Assembly: GCF_009755355.1 (NCBI RefSeq)
Contig: NZ_WQLB01000002.1
Span: forward strand, 62,001-126,000
Direction: 5' to 3'
Source of the DNA: Deinococcus arboris
GTDB taxonomy: Bacteria > Deinococcota > Deinococci > Deinococcales > Deinococcaceae
DNA: 64,000 bases
The notes below the pieces were generated by a model. The model was not told the origin of the DNA. It saw only the letters and a program-made list of their open reading frames with translations, and searched no databases. Of the stretch, positions 20,315 to 32,221 are shown one piece after another (the first letter of the stretch is position 1; each line of letters begins with the position of its first letter). The translations under genes were made by a program, and so were the position numbers.

Positions 20315-22777
20315 ATGTTGCCCCTGCCCGCTGCGCTGCTGGCACGCCTTTCAGCGGCGGCTGGCGGCGTCGTAGCACCGGTAGAGGTGGGCGCCAATCA
20401 GGCGGGCCTGGTGGCCTGGGCGCAGGCGACAGGCCGGCAGGTCACTGAAGAGGCGCCGGTGAGCGGCGCTGGCGCCTGGCTCTGGCTGCCCCGGCGCCGC
20501 AGTGACCTGGAACGGCTGCCGGTGGACTCTCCCGCACCGCTGCTCCTCAGTGGGCCCGAACTGCTGGTCAGCGCGGGCGAATGGCAGGCGGCGCTGCCCG
20601 GTCAGACGCCAGTCCAGGCAGTGGCGACCTTCCGTGCCTTCGGCGGCTGGCCTGGGGCGCTGCCGCTGGCCAGCGTCTTTCCCGGCGAGCCGCACGCCCC
20701 TCTGCACCCCCAGGCCCACGCGCTGCTGGTGCCGTGGTGCCCGCCGCCCCAGCTCCGGGCCGCTGCTGGTCGCCTGGCCTGCGCCGATCTGGTGACCCCC
20801 GCCGTGGCCGAGGCCCTGGGGGTGGCCCAGACTGACTTTGAGGCGCTGCTGGACGGCGGCTGGCTGTGGCCCGAGCCGGCAGGAGGCCGCTTTCCAGCCG
20901 CGCTGCGCCGGTGGCTGGCGCCGTTGCCTGCCCCCGAAGATGTGCGGCGTGCCGCCCAGGCCCTCGGCGCGGGGGGGCATCACCCGGCGGCTCTGGACAC
21001 CCTGGCGGCAGGCGCCTGCTGGCCCGAGTACCTGGAGCGGCTGGCCCAGACCGCGCGCAGCGCCGAGGGTGAGGCGACGCTGCGCGCCCGGTTTCAGGTT
21101 TTGCCCGACCTCTGGCGGGCCGAACCCGCCGCCCTGTATGTCGCGGGGCTGCTGGCGCGCGCGGCGCGCGACCTGGACAGCGCGCAGGAACTGTACACCC
21201 GTGCGCTCCCACGCCTGCCCAAGCCCCTGGCCGCGCTGGCCTGGAACGCGCGTGGGGTGGTCCGCGCCCTGAGCGGCGAGGTGCAAGGTGCCCTGGAGGA
21301 CTTTGACCAGGCGGCCCAGCAGCCTGGTCTGAGCGCCGGCGAGGCCAACCACAACCGCGCCACCCTGCTGGTGCAGCTGGGCCGGCACGCCGAGGCCGAG
21401 CGCAGCCTGAACGCGGCGGTGGCGGCCTTCCGCGAGGCCGGCGATCCCAGGCGCGAGGCCCAGAGTCTGGAAACCCTGGGCACCCTGCATTTTGGGCGTG
21501 GGCTCTTGCGAGACGCCCTGGCGCCGCTGCGTACCGCGCTGACGCTGCTGCGGGCTGACCACCCGGCGCAGGCCACCCTGGCCCTGCTGAACCTGGCCGA
21601 ATGCCACGCCCTGCTGGGCGAGGTGGCCGCTGCTCAGGAGCTGCTTCAGGAGGCGGCGCTGGTGCAGGCGGCAGACCCAGACCCGCGCGCCCTGGGCTGG
21701 CTGCGCCGCTTGCGGGCGCTGCTGGCCCTTCAGGGAGGCGAGCCCCGGCAGGCCCTGGCCCTGCTGGACCTCGCCGGCGCCGAAGACCCCAGTTTGCAGG
21801 CCGAAATGGCGCTGCTTCAGGTCCGGGCGTGGCGGGAGCTGGGCCAACCGGACATGGCACGCGCGGCATTAGACCGCGCCCAGCCCCTGGGCCTGCGCGC
21901 CGACCTGGAATCGGCGCTGCTGGGCGACGAGAGCCTGGACCGCGTGATTGACGCGGCCCGCCAGGAAGAGGCGCGGCTGGAACTGGCTTCAGCGCTGCTG
22001 CGCCGCGCCCAGCCTGACGACCTGCGCGAAGCCCTGGCTCTGATTCAGGCGCATGGCTACCTGCCGCTGCTGGCGAGTGCGGCTGCCGCGCCCCTGGCGG
22101 CGCTGGCGCACGACGGGGCCACGCGGGCCCTGTTTCCTCTGCACCTGCAAGCGCTGGGGCCACTGCGCCTGACCCACGCGGGGCGGCAGCTGGGTCTGGC
22201 TGACTTTCCCACCCGCAAAAGTGCGGCGCTGCTGGTGGCCCTGGCCCTGTCTGAACGGCCTCAGCCGCGTGAACTGCTGGCCGAACGCTTCTGGCCGGGG
22301 GCCAAGAACCCGCTGGCCAGCTTGCAAACGGCGGTGTACCACCTGCGCAGCGCCTTCTCGGTGCCGGTGGTGGCCAGCGAGCGGGGGCTGCTGTCCCTGC
22401 TGTTTCCAGTGCGCAGTGATGTTGAAGAGTTGCGCGGCGCCCTACAGGCACGCGACCTGGGCCGCCTGACCGAATTGCTGCGGCCCTTTACCGCCTCTCA
22501 GAGCGTGCTGCCCGAACTGGTCACTGAGTTGACCGAGGAGCGCGAACAGGCCGAGCGTGTGCTGCACGACGCCCTGCGCCTGCACGCGGCGGCCCAGCCC
22601 GGCGACGATGTGCGCCGCCGTGACGCCCTGCGCGCCTTGATTACCGCTGACCCCTACGACACGGCCAGCCGAGAAGCTCTGATTCGCTGGCACGAAGACC
22701 GGGGCGAGCAGTCCCAGGCCCAGCAGGAGCGCGACGGATTGCGGGCCACCCTGCTGACCCTGGGCCTGAAGGAGTGA
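20315..22777 (+). CDS. Large TPR regulator with C-terminal SARP-type DNA-binding/BTAD region
   Basis: The product has 820 residues. About 1-230 is a winged or receptor-like N-terminal region of unclear family. Residues 240-610 are helical TPR-type repeats (AWNARGVVRALSGEVQGALE and similar). From about 630 comes a winged-helix region (LHLQALGPLRLTHAGRQLGL then KSAALLVALALSERPQPREL), followed by a BTAD-like helical end with TADPYDTASREALIRWHEDR. The order is inverted relative to classical SARP activators, which place the DNA-binding domain first. The gene at the right edge has a comparable layout. Target genes are unknown; the neighbouring ccm and protease genes are candidates only by position. 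Confidence 0.7.
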   Translation: MLPLPAALLARLSAAAGGVVAPVEVGANQAGLVAWAQATGRQVTEEAPVSGAGAWLWLPRRRSDLERLPVDSPAPLLLSGPELLVSAGEWQAALPGQTPVQAVATFRAFGGWPGALPLASVFPGEPHAPLHPQAHALLVPWCPPPQLRAAAGRLACADLVTPAVAEALGVAQTDFEALLDGGWLWPEPAGGRFPAALRRWLAPLPAPEDVRRAAQALGAGGHHPAALDTLAAGACWPEYLERLAQTARSAEGEATLRARFQVLPDLWRAEPAALYVAGLLARAARDLDSAQELYTRALPRLPKPLAALAWNARGVVRALSGEVQGALEDFDQAAQQPGLSAGEANHNRATLLVQLGRHAEAERSLNAAVAAFREAGDPRREAQSLETLGTLHFGRGLLRDALAPLRTALTLLRADHPAQATLALLNLAECHALLGEVAAAQELLQEAALVQAADPDPRALGWLRRLRALLALQGGEPRQALALLDLAGAEDPSLQAEMALLQVRAWRELGQPDMARAALDRAQPLGLRADLESALLGDESLDRVIDAARQEEARLELASALLRRAQPDDLREALALIQAHGYLPLLASAAAAPLAALAHDGATRALFPLHLQALGPLRLTHAGRQLGLADFPTRKSAALLVALALSERPQPRELLAERFWPGAKNPLASLQTAVYHLRSAFSVPVVASERGLLSLLFPVRSDVEELRGALQARDLGRLTELLRPFTASQSVLPELVTELTEEREQAERVLHDALRLHAAAQPGDDVRRRDALRALITADPYDTASREALIRWHEDRGEQSQAQQERDGLRATLLTLGLKE

Positions 22778-23227
22778 CAGAGACAGGTGAGTCTGGAACC
22801 CGGAATCTCCTTGGGATGAAGCTAAAGAGGCTTTGACTCTGGTGGTTCTTGCGGGCGTCACCAGTGACGAGTAGGGCCAGGAGGGAGGCTCAGGTTGGCT
22901 CCCAGGCTCTGTCCTGAAGCGCGAGATGGCTTCCAGACTGCCGTCAGCTTGTGGGGTGGCGAAATAGAAGGAACAGGACCAACGACGGGATGGTGGCAGG
23001 GGAGACCGATGCCCTTTCAGTGGTCCCTGCTTTTCCGCGCTACTCCCTTAGGTGGCGCTGGGCGAGCCAACTTCCAAAATGGTACGGAAGAGGAAGACAC
23101 TATCCGTATCAGTGGCTTCTCTCAATCAGAGGGCAGTGCTTCGCCTGAAGCAAGCTGACGAGCTGACCTGACCGCTGTTCGGGCGCCCTCGGCCTGACGC
23201 CGTTGGCCACCACAGGTATAGCGAGGC
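22778..23227. other. 450-bp spacer with a repeat remnant
   Basis: No gene is supported. The dyad GTCACCAGTGAC lies near 22858. The segment ATCCGTATCAG near 23103 matches the 3' end of repeat family P, so this spacer probably holds a decayed copy. The sequence is less GC-rich than its flanks. Confidence 0.5.
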
Positions 23228-23923
23228 TTAGCCCTCAGCCGCTGCTGGAAACAACAGGGTGGCCAAGATCACCGTGCCCAGGTCAAACGCCGCCAGAAAA
23301 GTCAGCCAGGTGGCCACCTCAGCGCTCCAGCCGCCTGTAAGCAGCAGGGTGGTGGCCTTAACGGTGGCAATCACCGCCGGCACCAGAATGGGAAAGGCCA
23401 GCGCGGGCAGCAGCGCCTCACGCGCGCGCAGATTCACGGTAATGCTGCCGTAAAAGGTTGTGCCCGAGGCAAAGCCCAGCACCCCTAGGGCGGCGGTCAG
23501 GGCCAGGGCCGCCCAGGGCACCGCGCGCCCGGTCTCGGCGGCGCCGAACAGCACCAATCCCACTGGCAGGGTCAGGGCCGCCACCAGCAGCAGCGGCGGC
23601 AGCACCCCCAGCAGTTTGCCTAGGTACAGCGCGCCGTGGGGGCCGGGATAAGCCAGGAGCTGCTCCAGTGCGCCCGCCTCCTGTTCCTGGGCAAACGCTC
23701 GCTGGGCGCCCACCGCCGCCGCCAGGGCCAGCGCTGTCCAGATGGCCCCGGCTGCCAGTGCCGCTGTCTGGTCGGGCGTGCGCCCACCGCCGCCCAGGGC
23801 CAGGCCCAGCACCAGCAGCACCAGCCCGGCAAAAAAAGCGGTGGCCAGCAGGGTGTCACGCGTGCGGCCAGTCACCCGAAGATCCTTGGCGGCCACGGTG
23901 GCGATGACCCGCAGGGCACTCAA
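23228..23923 (-). CDS. ccmB: Haem exporter permease CcmB
   Basis: This 231-residue protein has six hydrophobic helices in the CcmB pattern, with AFAQEQEAGALEQLLAYPG in the cytosolic loop and ASGTTFYGSITVNLRAREAL before the last helices. It forms the ABC complex CcmABCD that releases haem-loaded CcmE. The TTG start overlaps the ccmA stop codon (TTGA). It is the last gene of the ccdA-ccmA-ccmB unit. No strong terminator is seen downstream. Confidence 0.9.
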   Translation of the reverse strand: MSALRVIATVAAKDLRVTGRTRDTLLATAFFAGLVLLVLGLALGGGGRTPDQTAALAAGAIWTALALAAAVGAQRAFAQEQEAGALEQLLAYPGPHGALYLGKLLGVLPPLLLVAALTLPVGLVLFGAAETGRAVPWAALALTAALGVLGFASGTTFYGSITVNLRAREALLPALAFPILVPAVIATVKATTLLLTGGWSAEVATWLTFLAAFDLGTVILATLLFPAAAEG

Positions 23924-24621
23924 GCGCGGTGCTCCTCGTGCAGTTGGCCACCCGCCAGCCGCAGGGTACGCGGCGCCACCGCCTGCGCCAGTGCTGGTTC
24001 ATGGGCAGCAATGATGAGGGTGACCCCCTGGGCACGCAACTCGGTCAACAGTTCCTGCACCAGGGCGCGGCCCCCCTCGTCCAGATTGGCGAAGGGCTCG
24101 TCCACCAGGGTCAGGGGTCGGGCGAGCAAGTGCGCGCGGGCCAGGGCCAGTCGCTTGCGCATTCCCGCCGAGAAAAAGCGGGCGCGGCGCTCGGCGGCCC
24201 CAGTCAGTCCAGTTCGGCGCAGGGCTCCGGCCACGTCGCCGCTTTGCCCGTGCATCTGGAGGGCAAAGCGCAGGTTTTCCGCGCCGGTCAGGTCGGGGTA
24301 GAGGCCGCCGTCCACAGGCATCAGGTGGGTGACCCCCCGCACCGCCCGGCTGTCGCGCAGGTCGTAGCCCAGCAGTCGGCCCTCGCCGCGTGTAGGGCGC
24401 AGGCCAGCGGCCAGCAACCGCAGCAGTGTGGTCTTGCCCGCGCCGTTCTCGCCCAGCAGGGTCACGCCCTGGCCAGCGGGAATGTCCACCTCCAGGCCAC
24501 GCAAGACCGCCTCCCGGCCCAGTCTGAGCCACACGCCTCGCAGTTGCAGGGCATGCGCAGAGGCGAGTTCAGGTGGGGCCACCGTTCCACCGCCCCCAGC
24601 CTCCTTCACACCCGCAGCCAT
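23920..24621 (-). CDS. ccmA: Haem exporter ATP-binding protein CcmA
   Basis: This 233-residue ABC ATPase has Walker A LLGENGAGKTTLLRLLAAGL, a degenerate signature around FFSAGMRKRLALARAHLLA and Walker B PLTLVDEPFANLDEGG. It powers the CcmABCD complex. The ATG at 24621 lies inside the end of ccdA (16-bp overlap). The first 20 residues are low complexity. Its pairing with ccmB, and the presence of ccmC to ccmH nearby, supports the cytochrome c role over a generic transporter. Confidence 0.9.
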   Translation of the reverse strand: MAAGVKEAGGGGTVAPPELASAHALQLRGVWLRLGREAVLRGLEVDIPAGQGVTLLGENGAGKTTLLRLLAAGLRPTRGEGRLLGYDLRDSRAVRGVTHLMPVDGGLYPDLTGAENLRFALQMHGQSGDVAGALRRTGLTGAAERRARFFSAGMRKRLALARAHLLARPLTLVDEPFANLDEGGRALVQELLTELRAQGVTLIIAAHEPALAQAVAPRTLRLAGGQLHEEHRA

Positions 24622-25277
24622 TCAGGCATCACGCTGTAAAAGAAGGTTGCTAGGCGGGTGAACTGTCCGCTCAGCATCAGCAGGCCCATAGCGACCAGCA
24701 GCGCGCCGCCCACCCGCTCAAAAATGCCGGCGTAACGGTTCATGCGCCGCAGGTTGACCCGGTGCCACAGCAGCGCGGCCAGCAGGAAGGGCACGCTCAG
24801 GCCCAGGGTATAGGCGGCCAGCAGGCCTACACCACTACCCAGGCTGGCGCTACTGGCCGCCAGGCCCAGCACGCTGCCCAGCGTCGGCCCCAGGCAGGGG
24901 CTCCAGCCAAAGGCAAAGGCTGCCCCCAGGGCGACCGGGCCGTAGCCGCCTGCGTTGGCCAGCGCGCGGGTGTCGCGCATCAGCAGGGGCAGGCGCACCG
25001 CGCCCAGCATCACCAGGCCAAAAAAGAGAATCAGGAGGGCCGACAGCTGGCCTAGTAGCGCCTTGTGCGGCGCGATCAGGGCACCCAGGCTGCTGGCCGT
25101 GGCGCCCAGCGCGATAAACACCAGCCCAAAGCCCAGAATGAACCCCAGCGCCCGGCCCCACGGCGCGCGTTCGCCGCCCAGCACCCCCAGGTAACTGGGC
25201 ACCAGCGGCAGCACGCAGGGACTGAGAAACGAGACCAGCCCCGCCAGAAACGCGACTGTGAGGGTCGGGACAACCAT
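24606..25277 (-). CDS. ccdA: CcdA-family cytochrome c biogenesis membrane protein
   Basis: This 223-residue protein has six membrane helices. The two redox cysteines are in LSPCVLPLVPSYLGVLGG and FGWSPCLGPTLG, as in CcdA/DsbD-beta, which carries electrons from cytosolic thioredoxin to periplasmic CcmG. The ATG at 25277 is set by TAGACT 7 nt upstream. It leads an operon with ccmA and ccmB, an arrangement that links reductant supply with haem export. Confidence 0.92.
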   Translation of the reverse strand: MVVPTLTVAFLAGLVSFLSPCVLPLVPSYLGVLGGERAPWGRALGFILGFGLVFIALGATASSLGALIAPHKALLGQLSALLILFFGLVMLGAVRLPLLMRDTRALANAGGYGPVALGAAFAFGWSPCLGPTLGSVLGLAASSASLGSGVGLLAAYTLGLSVPFLLAALLWHRVNLRRMNRYAGIFERVGGALLVAMGLLMLSGQFTRLATFFYSVMPEWLRV

Positions 25278-25284
25278 GAGGCGC

Positions 25285-25290
25285 AGTCTA
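25285..25290 (-). promoter_or_regulatory. -10 box of the ccdA-ccmA-ccmB operon
   Basis: TAGACT on the minus strand lies 7 nt before the ATG of ccdA. The message should be leaderless. Confidence 0.6.
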
Positions 25291-25641
25291 GCGGCCACGC
25301 CCCAGGCCGCCTGTCCCGCAGAAGGAGAGTGTGCATAAGAAATCTCTGAGGCCGCTTTAGCTGAACAGATGGAGGGCAGAATTCAGCATCATCCTGAGGT
25401 TTTGTTGTTAAGGGGGGTGAGGCGGGAGGGCTTTGTGCCCAGCAGCATTTAGGGAGTAGATGATGGTGTTTCTCTCTCGTCAATGCTGTGAAAAACTGCG
25501 CTCCATTCAGAGCATTGACAGCAGGCTGCACCGCGCAATCTGTGCTCTCGTCTGGTTCATTGCACAACCAAAGGAATGTCGGCGCCACTGGGCGAAGCCT
25601 GAGACTGGGACCGTTCTAAAGGCATAGCCCGAAGTGAAGCC
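25291..25641. other. 350-bp spacer with a 9-bp inverted repeat
   Basis: GTCAATGCT (25479-25487) pairs with AGCATTGAC (25511-25519) around a 23-nt loop. No gene, promoter or terminator is clear. The stretch is lower in GC than the surrounding genes. Confidence 0.5.
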
Positions 25642-26025
<384 letters not shown>

Positions 26026-26032
26026 GGCGGTC

Positions 26033-26038
26033 ATGATA
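26033..26038 (-). promoter_or_regulatory. -10 box of the thioredoxin-like gene
   Basis: TATCAT on the minus strand ends 7 nt before the ATG at 26025. Confidence 0.55.
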
Positions 26039-26360
26039 GGCGCCCCAGGGCCGCAGTGCTTGGAGAATGGTGAGGGTCGGGTATATTCCGCGCCCGCCGG
26101 CTGTCGAACCGGTTCAGGCCAAGCGGATGGGCACAGCAGAGCGAGCGGGAGGAGGACGTAGTGCAAGCAACTCGGTTGCGGTGGATGAAGGTAAGAAGCA
26201 GAAGTCGTACTGGCCGATTCCCGATCTCATCGTCTGAAGCAGAAGCAAGAGTTGACGGAACTCGCAGGGGAGCGCCGCCTTCACTTCCGCCAGCCCTTCG
26301 AGTTGTGGACGTCACCTCCAAGAAAAAGGAGGGCTGACGACCGCCCAGAGAACAGCAGTC
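26039..26360. other. Gene-free spacer with a possible repeat remnant
   Basis: No coding sequence is supported. CACAGCAGAGCGAGCGGGAGG near 26130-26151 resembles the AGAGCGAGCAGG core of repeat family P. A TATATTC near 26083 could be a promoter element but has no obvious gene. Confidence 0.4.
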
Positions 26361-26389
26361 GGCCGCCTGTCATTTGCAGACAGGCGGCC
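26361..26389 (-). terminator. Hairpin downstream of the penicillin-binding protein gene
   Basis: GGCCGCCTGTC pairs perfectly with GACAGGCGGCC (11 bp, 7-nt loop) 15 nt after the stop codon. There is no T-run, but the stem is strong. Confidence 0.65.
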
Positions 26390-26403
26390 CGGTCTTGCTG
26401 AAC

Positions 26404-28761
<2,358 letters not shown>

Positions 28762-28804
28762 GGCGGTCCTGCCTTTTTCTGCCGGCTGGTCGGTGCCGGG
28801 CGGC

Positions 28805-29182
28805 CTAACGGCGCCGGGCTTCGATCAGCTGGTTGACGCGGCTGCGAAGATTTTTGCCGGACAGCGGCTTGTACACGATGTCGTCGGCGCCCACCAGCTT
28901 GGCATGGTCGCGGGTCTGGTCATCGTCAAAGCCAGTGAGCAGCAGCACAGGCGTATCGCGCAGCCGCTTGATGCGCTTGACCCGGGAACAGATTTCAAAG
29001 CCGTCCATGTGCGGCATTTTCACGTCCAGCAGCATGGCATCGGGCGTGTGGTCTTTGAGGTAGTCGAGGGCCAGCCTGCCGTCCTGCACAGCCACAATTT
29101 CGTGCCCGTCTGCCGACAAAATGACTTCCAGCATGGTGCGGATGGCTGGTTCGTCGTCTGCGACGAGGATGGTATACGCCAT
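28805..29182 (-). CDS. Single-domain response regulator
   Basis: The 125-residue receiver domain has acidic residues Asp9 and Asp10, phospho-acceptor Asp53 (MLLDVKMPHMDG), the threonine in VLLLTGF and the lysine in DIVYKPLS. No output domain follows, so it acts by protein contact, like CheY or Spo0F. No histidine kinase is in the window. The ATG at 29182 is set by TATCAT 7 nt upstream. Confidence 0.92.
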   Translation of the reverse strand: MAYTILVADDEPAIRTMLEVILSADGHEIVAVQDGRLALDYLKDHTPDAMLLDVKMPHMDGFEICSRVKRIKRLRDTPVLLLTGFDDDQTRDHAKLVGADDIVYKPLSGKNLRSRVNQLIEARRR

Positions 29183-29189
29183 GAGCCCC

Positions 29190-29195
29190 ATGATA
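29190..29195 (-). promoter_or_regulatory. -10 box of the response regulator gene
   Basis: TATCAT on the minus strand lies 7 nt before the ATG at 29182, predicting a leaderless message that may continue into the penicillin-binding protein gene. Confidence 0.6.
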
Positions 29196-29267
29196 ATGCA
29201 GGCCCGGTCCCTGCGCGTCACGGAGGCTGGTGTCCCCCAGTGGGCTGGTCTCCGACCTCTCCACATC

Positions 29268-29406
29268 TCATACGGACTCCGATTAAATCGTTTGCAAAAA
29301 CGGTTTCATCCGAGCGGAGTGAGCAGGAGGAGGGCGGGTTCCGGGCATGGAGTTTGCAAACCAGTTCTGTTCTGGTTTGTCAACGGAATAGACGGAATCC
29401 GTATCA
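29268..29406. repeat. Intergenic repeat, family P (near-complete copy)
   Basis: It starts TCATACGGACTCCGATTAAATC and ends GGAATCCGTATCAG, so the ends are inverted relative to each other. The interior (TCCGAGCGGAGTGAGCAGGAGG and a GCAAACCAG/CTGGTTTG hairpin) differs from other copies. No gene lies between it and the GGDEF gene. Confidence 0.7.
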
Positions 29407-29566
29407 GTGGCACCGTTGGCCATGAGCGGCTGAGTGAAGGTCACGCGGCAGAACAGGTGGGCGCCAAATGACCTCCAGGCGTGGCGGTGATGTCGAGCAC
29501 AAGAGCCCGGCCGATGGACAGGTCTTGAGCGCAGATCAAGCAGGAAGCGGGACAGCGCCCTGGGGC

Positions 29567-29660
29567 GAACGAAGTCAGTCTCTGGAAGGGACAGCGGCAG
29601 AAGTGGAAGTGAGGGGGATGTTTTGACCCCCTCAATGGAGCTGGCAGCCGCTGTCAGGAC
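29567..29660. repeat. Intergenic hairpin repeat, family H, copy B
   Basis: GACAGCGGC (29590-29598) pairs with GCCGCTGTC (29647-29655) for 9 bp, and GAGGGGG (29611-29617) pairs with CCCCCTC (29627-29633). The surrounding sequence matches copy A closely, including the GGCGAAC lead-in and CTCAATGGA. It sits just downstream of the minus-strand GGDEF gene and might act as its terminator. Confidence 0.72.
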
Positions 29661-29671
29661 AGTGCTGGCCC

Positions 29672-30787
29672 TCAGCCAAACTGGGTGTGGCGCAGGTCGG
29701 CCAGATGCACGTCGTTGCGGCCTTGCCGCTTGACGCGGTACATGGCGGCGTCGGCGCGGGCCACCACCGCCTCGGGGTCCTCGCCCGCCTGGGCGGTGGC
29801 CACACCAAAGCAGGCGGTCACGCCATCCACCGTGCCGTAGCGCGCTCCTCGCAGGTCGGCGCGCAGGGTATCGAGCAGCGCGCGCACCTGGCGGTCACGC
29901 TGCTCGGGCAAGATCAGCATGAATTCCTCGCCGCCCCAGCGGGCCGCCACGCCACCGCCTGGCAAATGCGCCTGGACTGCCTGCCCCACGCCGCGCAGCA
30001 CCAGGTCGCCCGCCGCATGCCCATGCAGGTCGTTAACCCGTTTGAAGTGGTCCAGGTCAAACAGCACCAGGGTGTAGGTGGCGCCGCGCGCGGTCAGTGC
30101 GGCCAGATGTTCCTCGGCGGCGCGGCGGTTGCCCAGGCCAGTCAGGGCGTCACTGTAGGCCGCCGCATGCGAGGCCAGCAGCTGGGTGCGCTGTGCCCCC
30201 AGCGTGGCCTGAAGGATCGTGAGCACCGCGCCCACCAGCAGAAACTGAAGGGAGGCCCCGGTCAGGTCACCCCGGGCTTCGGCGGGCACGGTCAGCAGCA
30301 GATTCAGGCCACACACCGCCGCCGACACCAGCAGCAGGCTGCCCGACAACCAGGTCGCGCGGCGCGGCGGATACACCAGAAACACCGCCACATACAGCAC
30401 GGCAAACCAGTAGGTGTTTTCCATCAGGGTGCGGGAGGCTGGGGTCAGCACGCTGAACTGGTGATTCAGCGCCAGCAGGAGGTAGGCACCGGCCCCGATG
30501 AACGCGCCGCGAATAGCCCCAGGCAGCTGCAAGACGCCCAGCGACAGCAGCCCCTGAAGCCCCAGCAGGCCCAGCCCCAGGGCCGGCAGCGCCACCCGGT
30601 CAAGGGGGTCAAAGCTGGGGGCCTGCATCCACAGGGCGGCGCCGCAGGCCAGGCTCGCCAGCCCCACCAGCCACGCGAACATGCGCCGCTGGGTGGTCTG
30701 CCAGGCGGCAGGCTCGGGCGGCGCGTCTGCGGCGGGGCGCGGCGTCACCGCCGCCCTGGCCTGCAGGCAGAAGGCAGGGGCATCCAC
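29672..30787 (-). CDS. Membrane GGDEF diguanylate cyclase
   Basis: The product has about 371 residues: six hydrophobic helices (about 30-200), then a GGDEF domain with DALTGLGNRRAAEEHL, LFDLDHFKRVNDLHGHAAGD and the active-site RWGGEEFMLILPE. It should make cyclic di-GMP. An inhibitory RxxD site is not evident before the GGEEF. The start is uncertain: a GTG at 30787 follows GGGGA by 7 nt and an in-frame upstream codon at 30835 is also open. It would oppose the HD-GYP phosphodiesterase at 7723-9078. Confidence 0.87.
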   Translation of the reverse strand: MDAPAFCLQARAAVTPRPAADAPPEPAAWQTTQRRMFAWLVGLASLACGAALWMQAPSFDPLDRVALPALGLGLLGLQGLLSLGVLQLPGAIRGAFIGAGAYLLLALNHQFSVLTPASRTLMENTYWFAVLYVAVFLVYPPRRATWLSGSLLLVSAAVCGLNLLLTVPAEARGDLTGASLQFLLVGAVLTILQATLGAQRTQLLASHAAAYSDALTGLGNRRAAEEHLAALTARGATYTLVLFDLDHFKRVNDLHGHAAGDLVLRGVGQAVQAHLPGGGVAARWGGEEFMLILPEQRDRQVRALLDTLRADLRGARYGTVDGVTACFGVATAQAGEDPEAVVARADAAMYRVKRQGRNDVHLADLRHTQFG

Positions 30788-31095
30788 ATAGAAATCCCCA
30801 CAGTGTACCCCTGGTCTGGGCACGGCGGGCTGCACCTGTGCGCCGGGGCTGACTCGGGCAGAAAGGGGAGAGAAGGCCCCAAAGCTGGCCTCCAGCCGTG
30901 AGGCCAGCTGCCGATGAGCGGTCAGCTGCTTACGCCTGCTTCTGTGCCTTTTGTGGTGGAGGAGAGAGCCGCCCTCTGGTATGGGTGCCGTCTGTGATAC
31001 TCAGCCACCGGAGCAAACCAGTTTTGCCCAAGTCACTCGCTTCTGGGTTCGCTAAGAGTCAGCCGTTGGTGCAAACGGTGCAGCCGGCAGCCTGT
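30788..31095. other. Spacer with a 9-bp hairpin
   Basis: GCTGGCCTC (30884-30892) pairs with GAGGCCAGC (30900-30908). The segment from about 31000 (GTGATACTCAGCC, GCAAACCAG) resembles a decayed family P repeat. No gene is seen. Confidence 0.45.
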
Positions 31096-31710
31096 TTATT
31101 CCCGCAGTTCGTGGTGAACGCGGCAGCGGGCCTCGTAGCTTTCCTGGGCGCCCACCAGCACCACGGGATCGCTCAGGCGGGCTGGTTGACCACCAATCAG
31201 GCGCTGGGAGCGGGTGGCCGGGGCGCCGCAGACCGTGCAGATGGCGGTCAGTTTCTCCACGCTCTCGGCGCGGGCCAGCAGGTCGGGCATGGAGCCAAAC
31301 GGCTCGGCGCGGAAATCCAGGTCCAGCCCAGCCAGAATGACGCGCACGCCTGCGCCCGCCAGTTCCAGGGCCAGCGGCACCACTTCTGGCCCCAGAAACT
31401 GCACCTCGTCAATGCCCACCACGTCGGGCAGGGCGCTGACGCCCGGGTCGCTGAGGAGGGCACCCTCACCGGCCAGGTGAGCGCGAATCTCGGCGGCGCT
31501 GCCCACCGCCAGGGCGGCCACGGTGCGCCCCGCGTGGCTGGCGACCTTGGATTCGTGGTAGCGGTCATCCAGCGCTGGCTTGAACACCTGCACGTTCTGG
31601 CGCGCAATCACGGCGCGGGTGACGCGGCGAATCAGCTCCTCGCTTTTGCCGCTGAACATCGGCCCGACGATGACCTCCAGGTGACCGCCGTGATAGGGGG
31701 ACTTGAGCAC
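31096..31710 (-). CDS. tdk: Thymidine kinase
   Basis: This 204-residue protein matches type II thymidine kinases of the salvage pathway. The P-loop is GPMFSGKS (16-23), the Walker B-like [11 protein letters not shown] follows, and the zinc-binding lasso cysteines are in CTVCGAPAT and CRVHH. The substrate-binding [20 protein letters not shown] is conserved. The GTG start at 31710 has CATACT 7 nt upstream. It lies downstream of rpmE but behind that gene's terminator, so it uses its own promoter. Confidence 0.93.
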   Translation of the reverse strand: MLKSPYHGGHLEVIVGPMFSGKSEELIRRVTRAVIARQNVQVFKPALDDRYHESKVASHAGRTVAALAVGSAAEIRAHLAGEGALLSDPGVSALPDVVGIDEVQFLGPEVVPLALELAGAGVRVILAGLDLDFRAEPFGSMPDLLARAESVEKLTAICTVCGAPATRSQRLIGGQPARLSDPVVLVGAQESYEARCRVHHELRE

Positions 31711-31717
31711 GCAGGGG

Positions 31718-31723
31718 AGTATG
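31718..31723 (-). promoter_or_regulatory. -10 box of tdk
   Basis: CATACT on the minus strand ends 7 nt before the GTG start of tdk. The first base deviates from TANNNT. Confidence 0.45.
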
Positions 31724-31763
31724 GCAGATAGGGCCAGATGAAGGGCGGCGCGCCACCGGCAAC

Positions 31764-31786
31764 AAAAAGCCCCGCCGAAGCGGGGC
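31764..31786 (-). terminator. Intrinsic terminator of rpmE
   Basis: GCCCCG-CTTCGG-CGGGGC followed by TTTTTG on the minus strand, with a tetraloop-like CTTCGG, 20 nt after the rpmE stop codon. It is the strongest classical terminator in the window. Confidence 0.92.
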
Positions 31787-31806
31787 AGAGAAGAGGCCAG
31801 CCGGCC

Positions 31807-32025
<219 letters not shown>

Positions 32026-32089
32026 AGGTGCCTCCTCCGCCACGTCTGCGCCCCAGTGCGGTGGCATGTGCGTAGCGGGCAACCCTGAC

Positions 32090-32095
32090 AGTATA
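32090..32095 (-). promoter_or_regulatory. -10 box of rpmE
   Basis: TATACT on the minus strand, about 65 nt before the rpmE start. A weak GTGCAG lies 17 nt upstream. The leader it makes contains no clear structured element. Confidence 0.5.
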
Positions 32096-32221
32096 CACCA
32101 CCCAGGCGCAGGCTGCACCGGAAGCGGCCAGAGACTTGACCAGAAGGCCGGGGCGTTATCAGCTGTGGCCACAACCCTCCCCCATACCCCCATTAACGAC
32201 ACCAGATGGGACGTTTCAAAC

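Noticed and set aside
20351..22451. Two long minus-strand frames opposite the TPR/SARP gene
   Set aside because: Composition is typical of antisense shadows and there is no start signal.
22895..23158. Two short plus-strand frames in the 22.8-23.2 kb spacer
   Set aside because: No ribosome-binding site, no leaderless -10 at the right spacing, and a repeat remnant inside.
29441..29635. 64-codon frame between repeats
   Set aside because: It overlaps repeat copies of families P and H, so it is repeat-derived.
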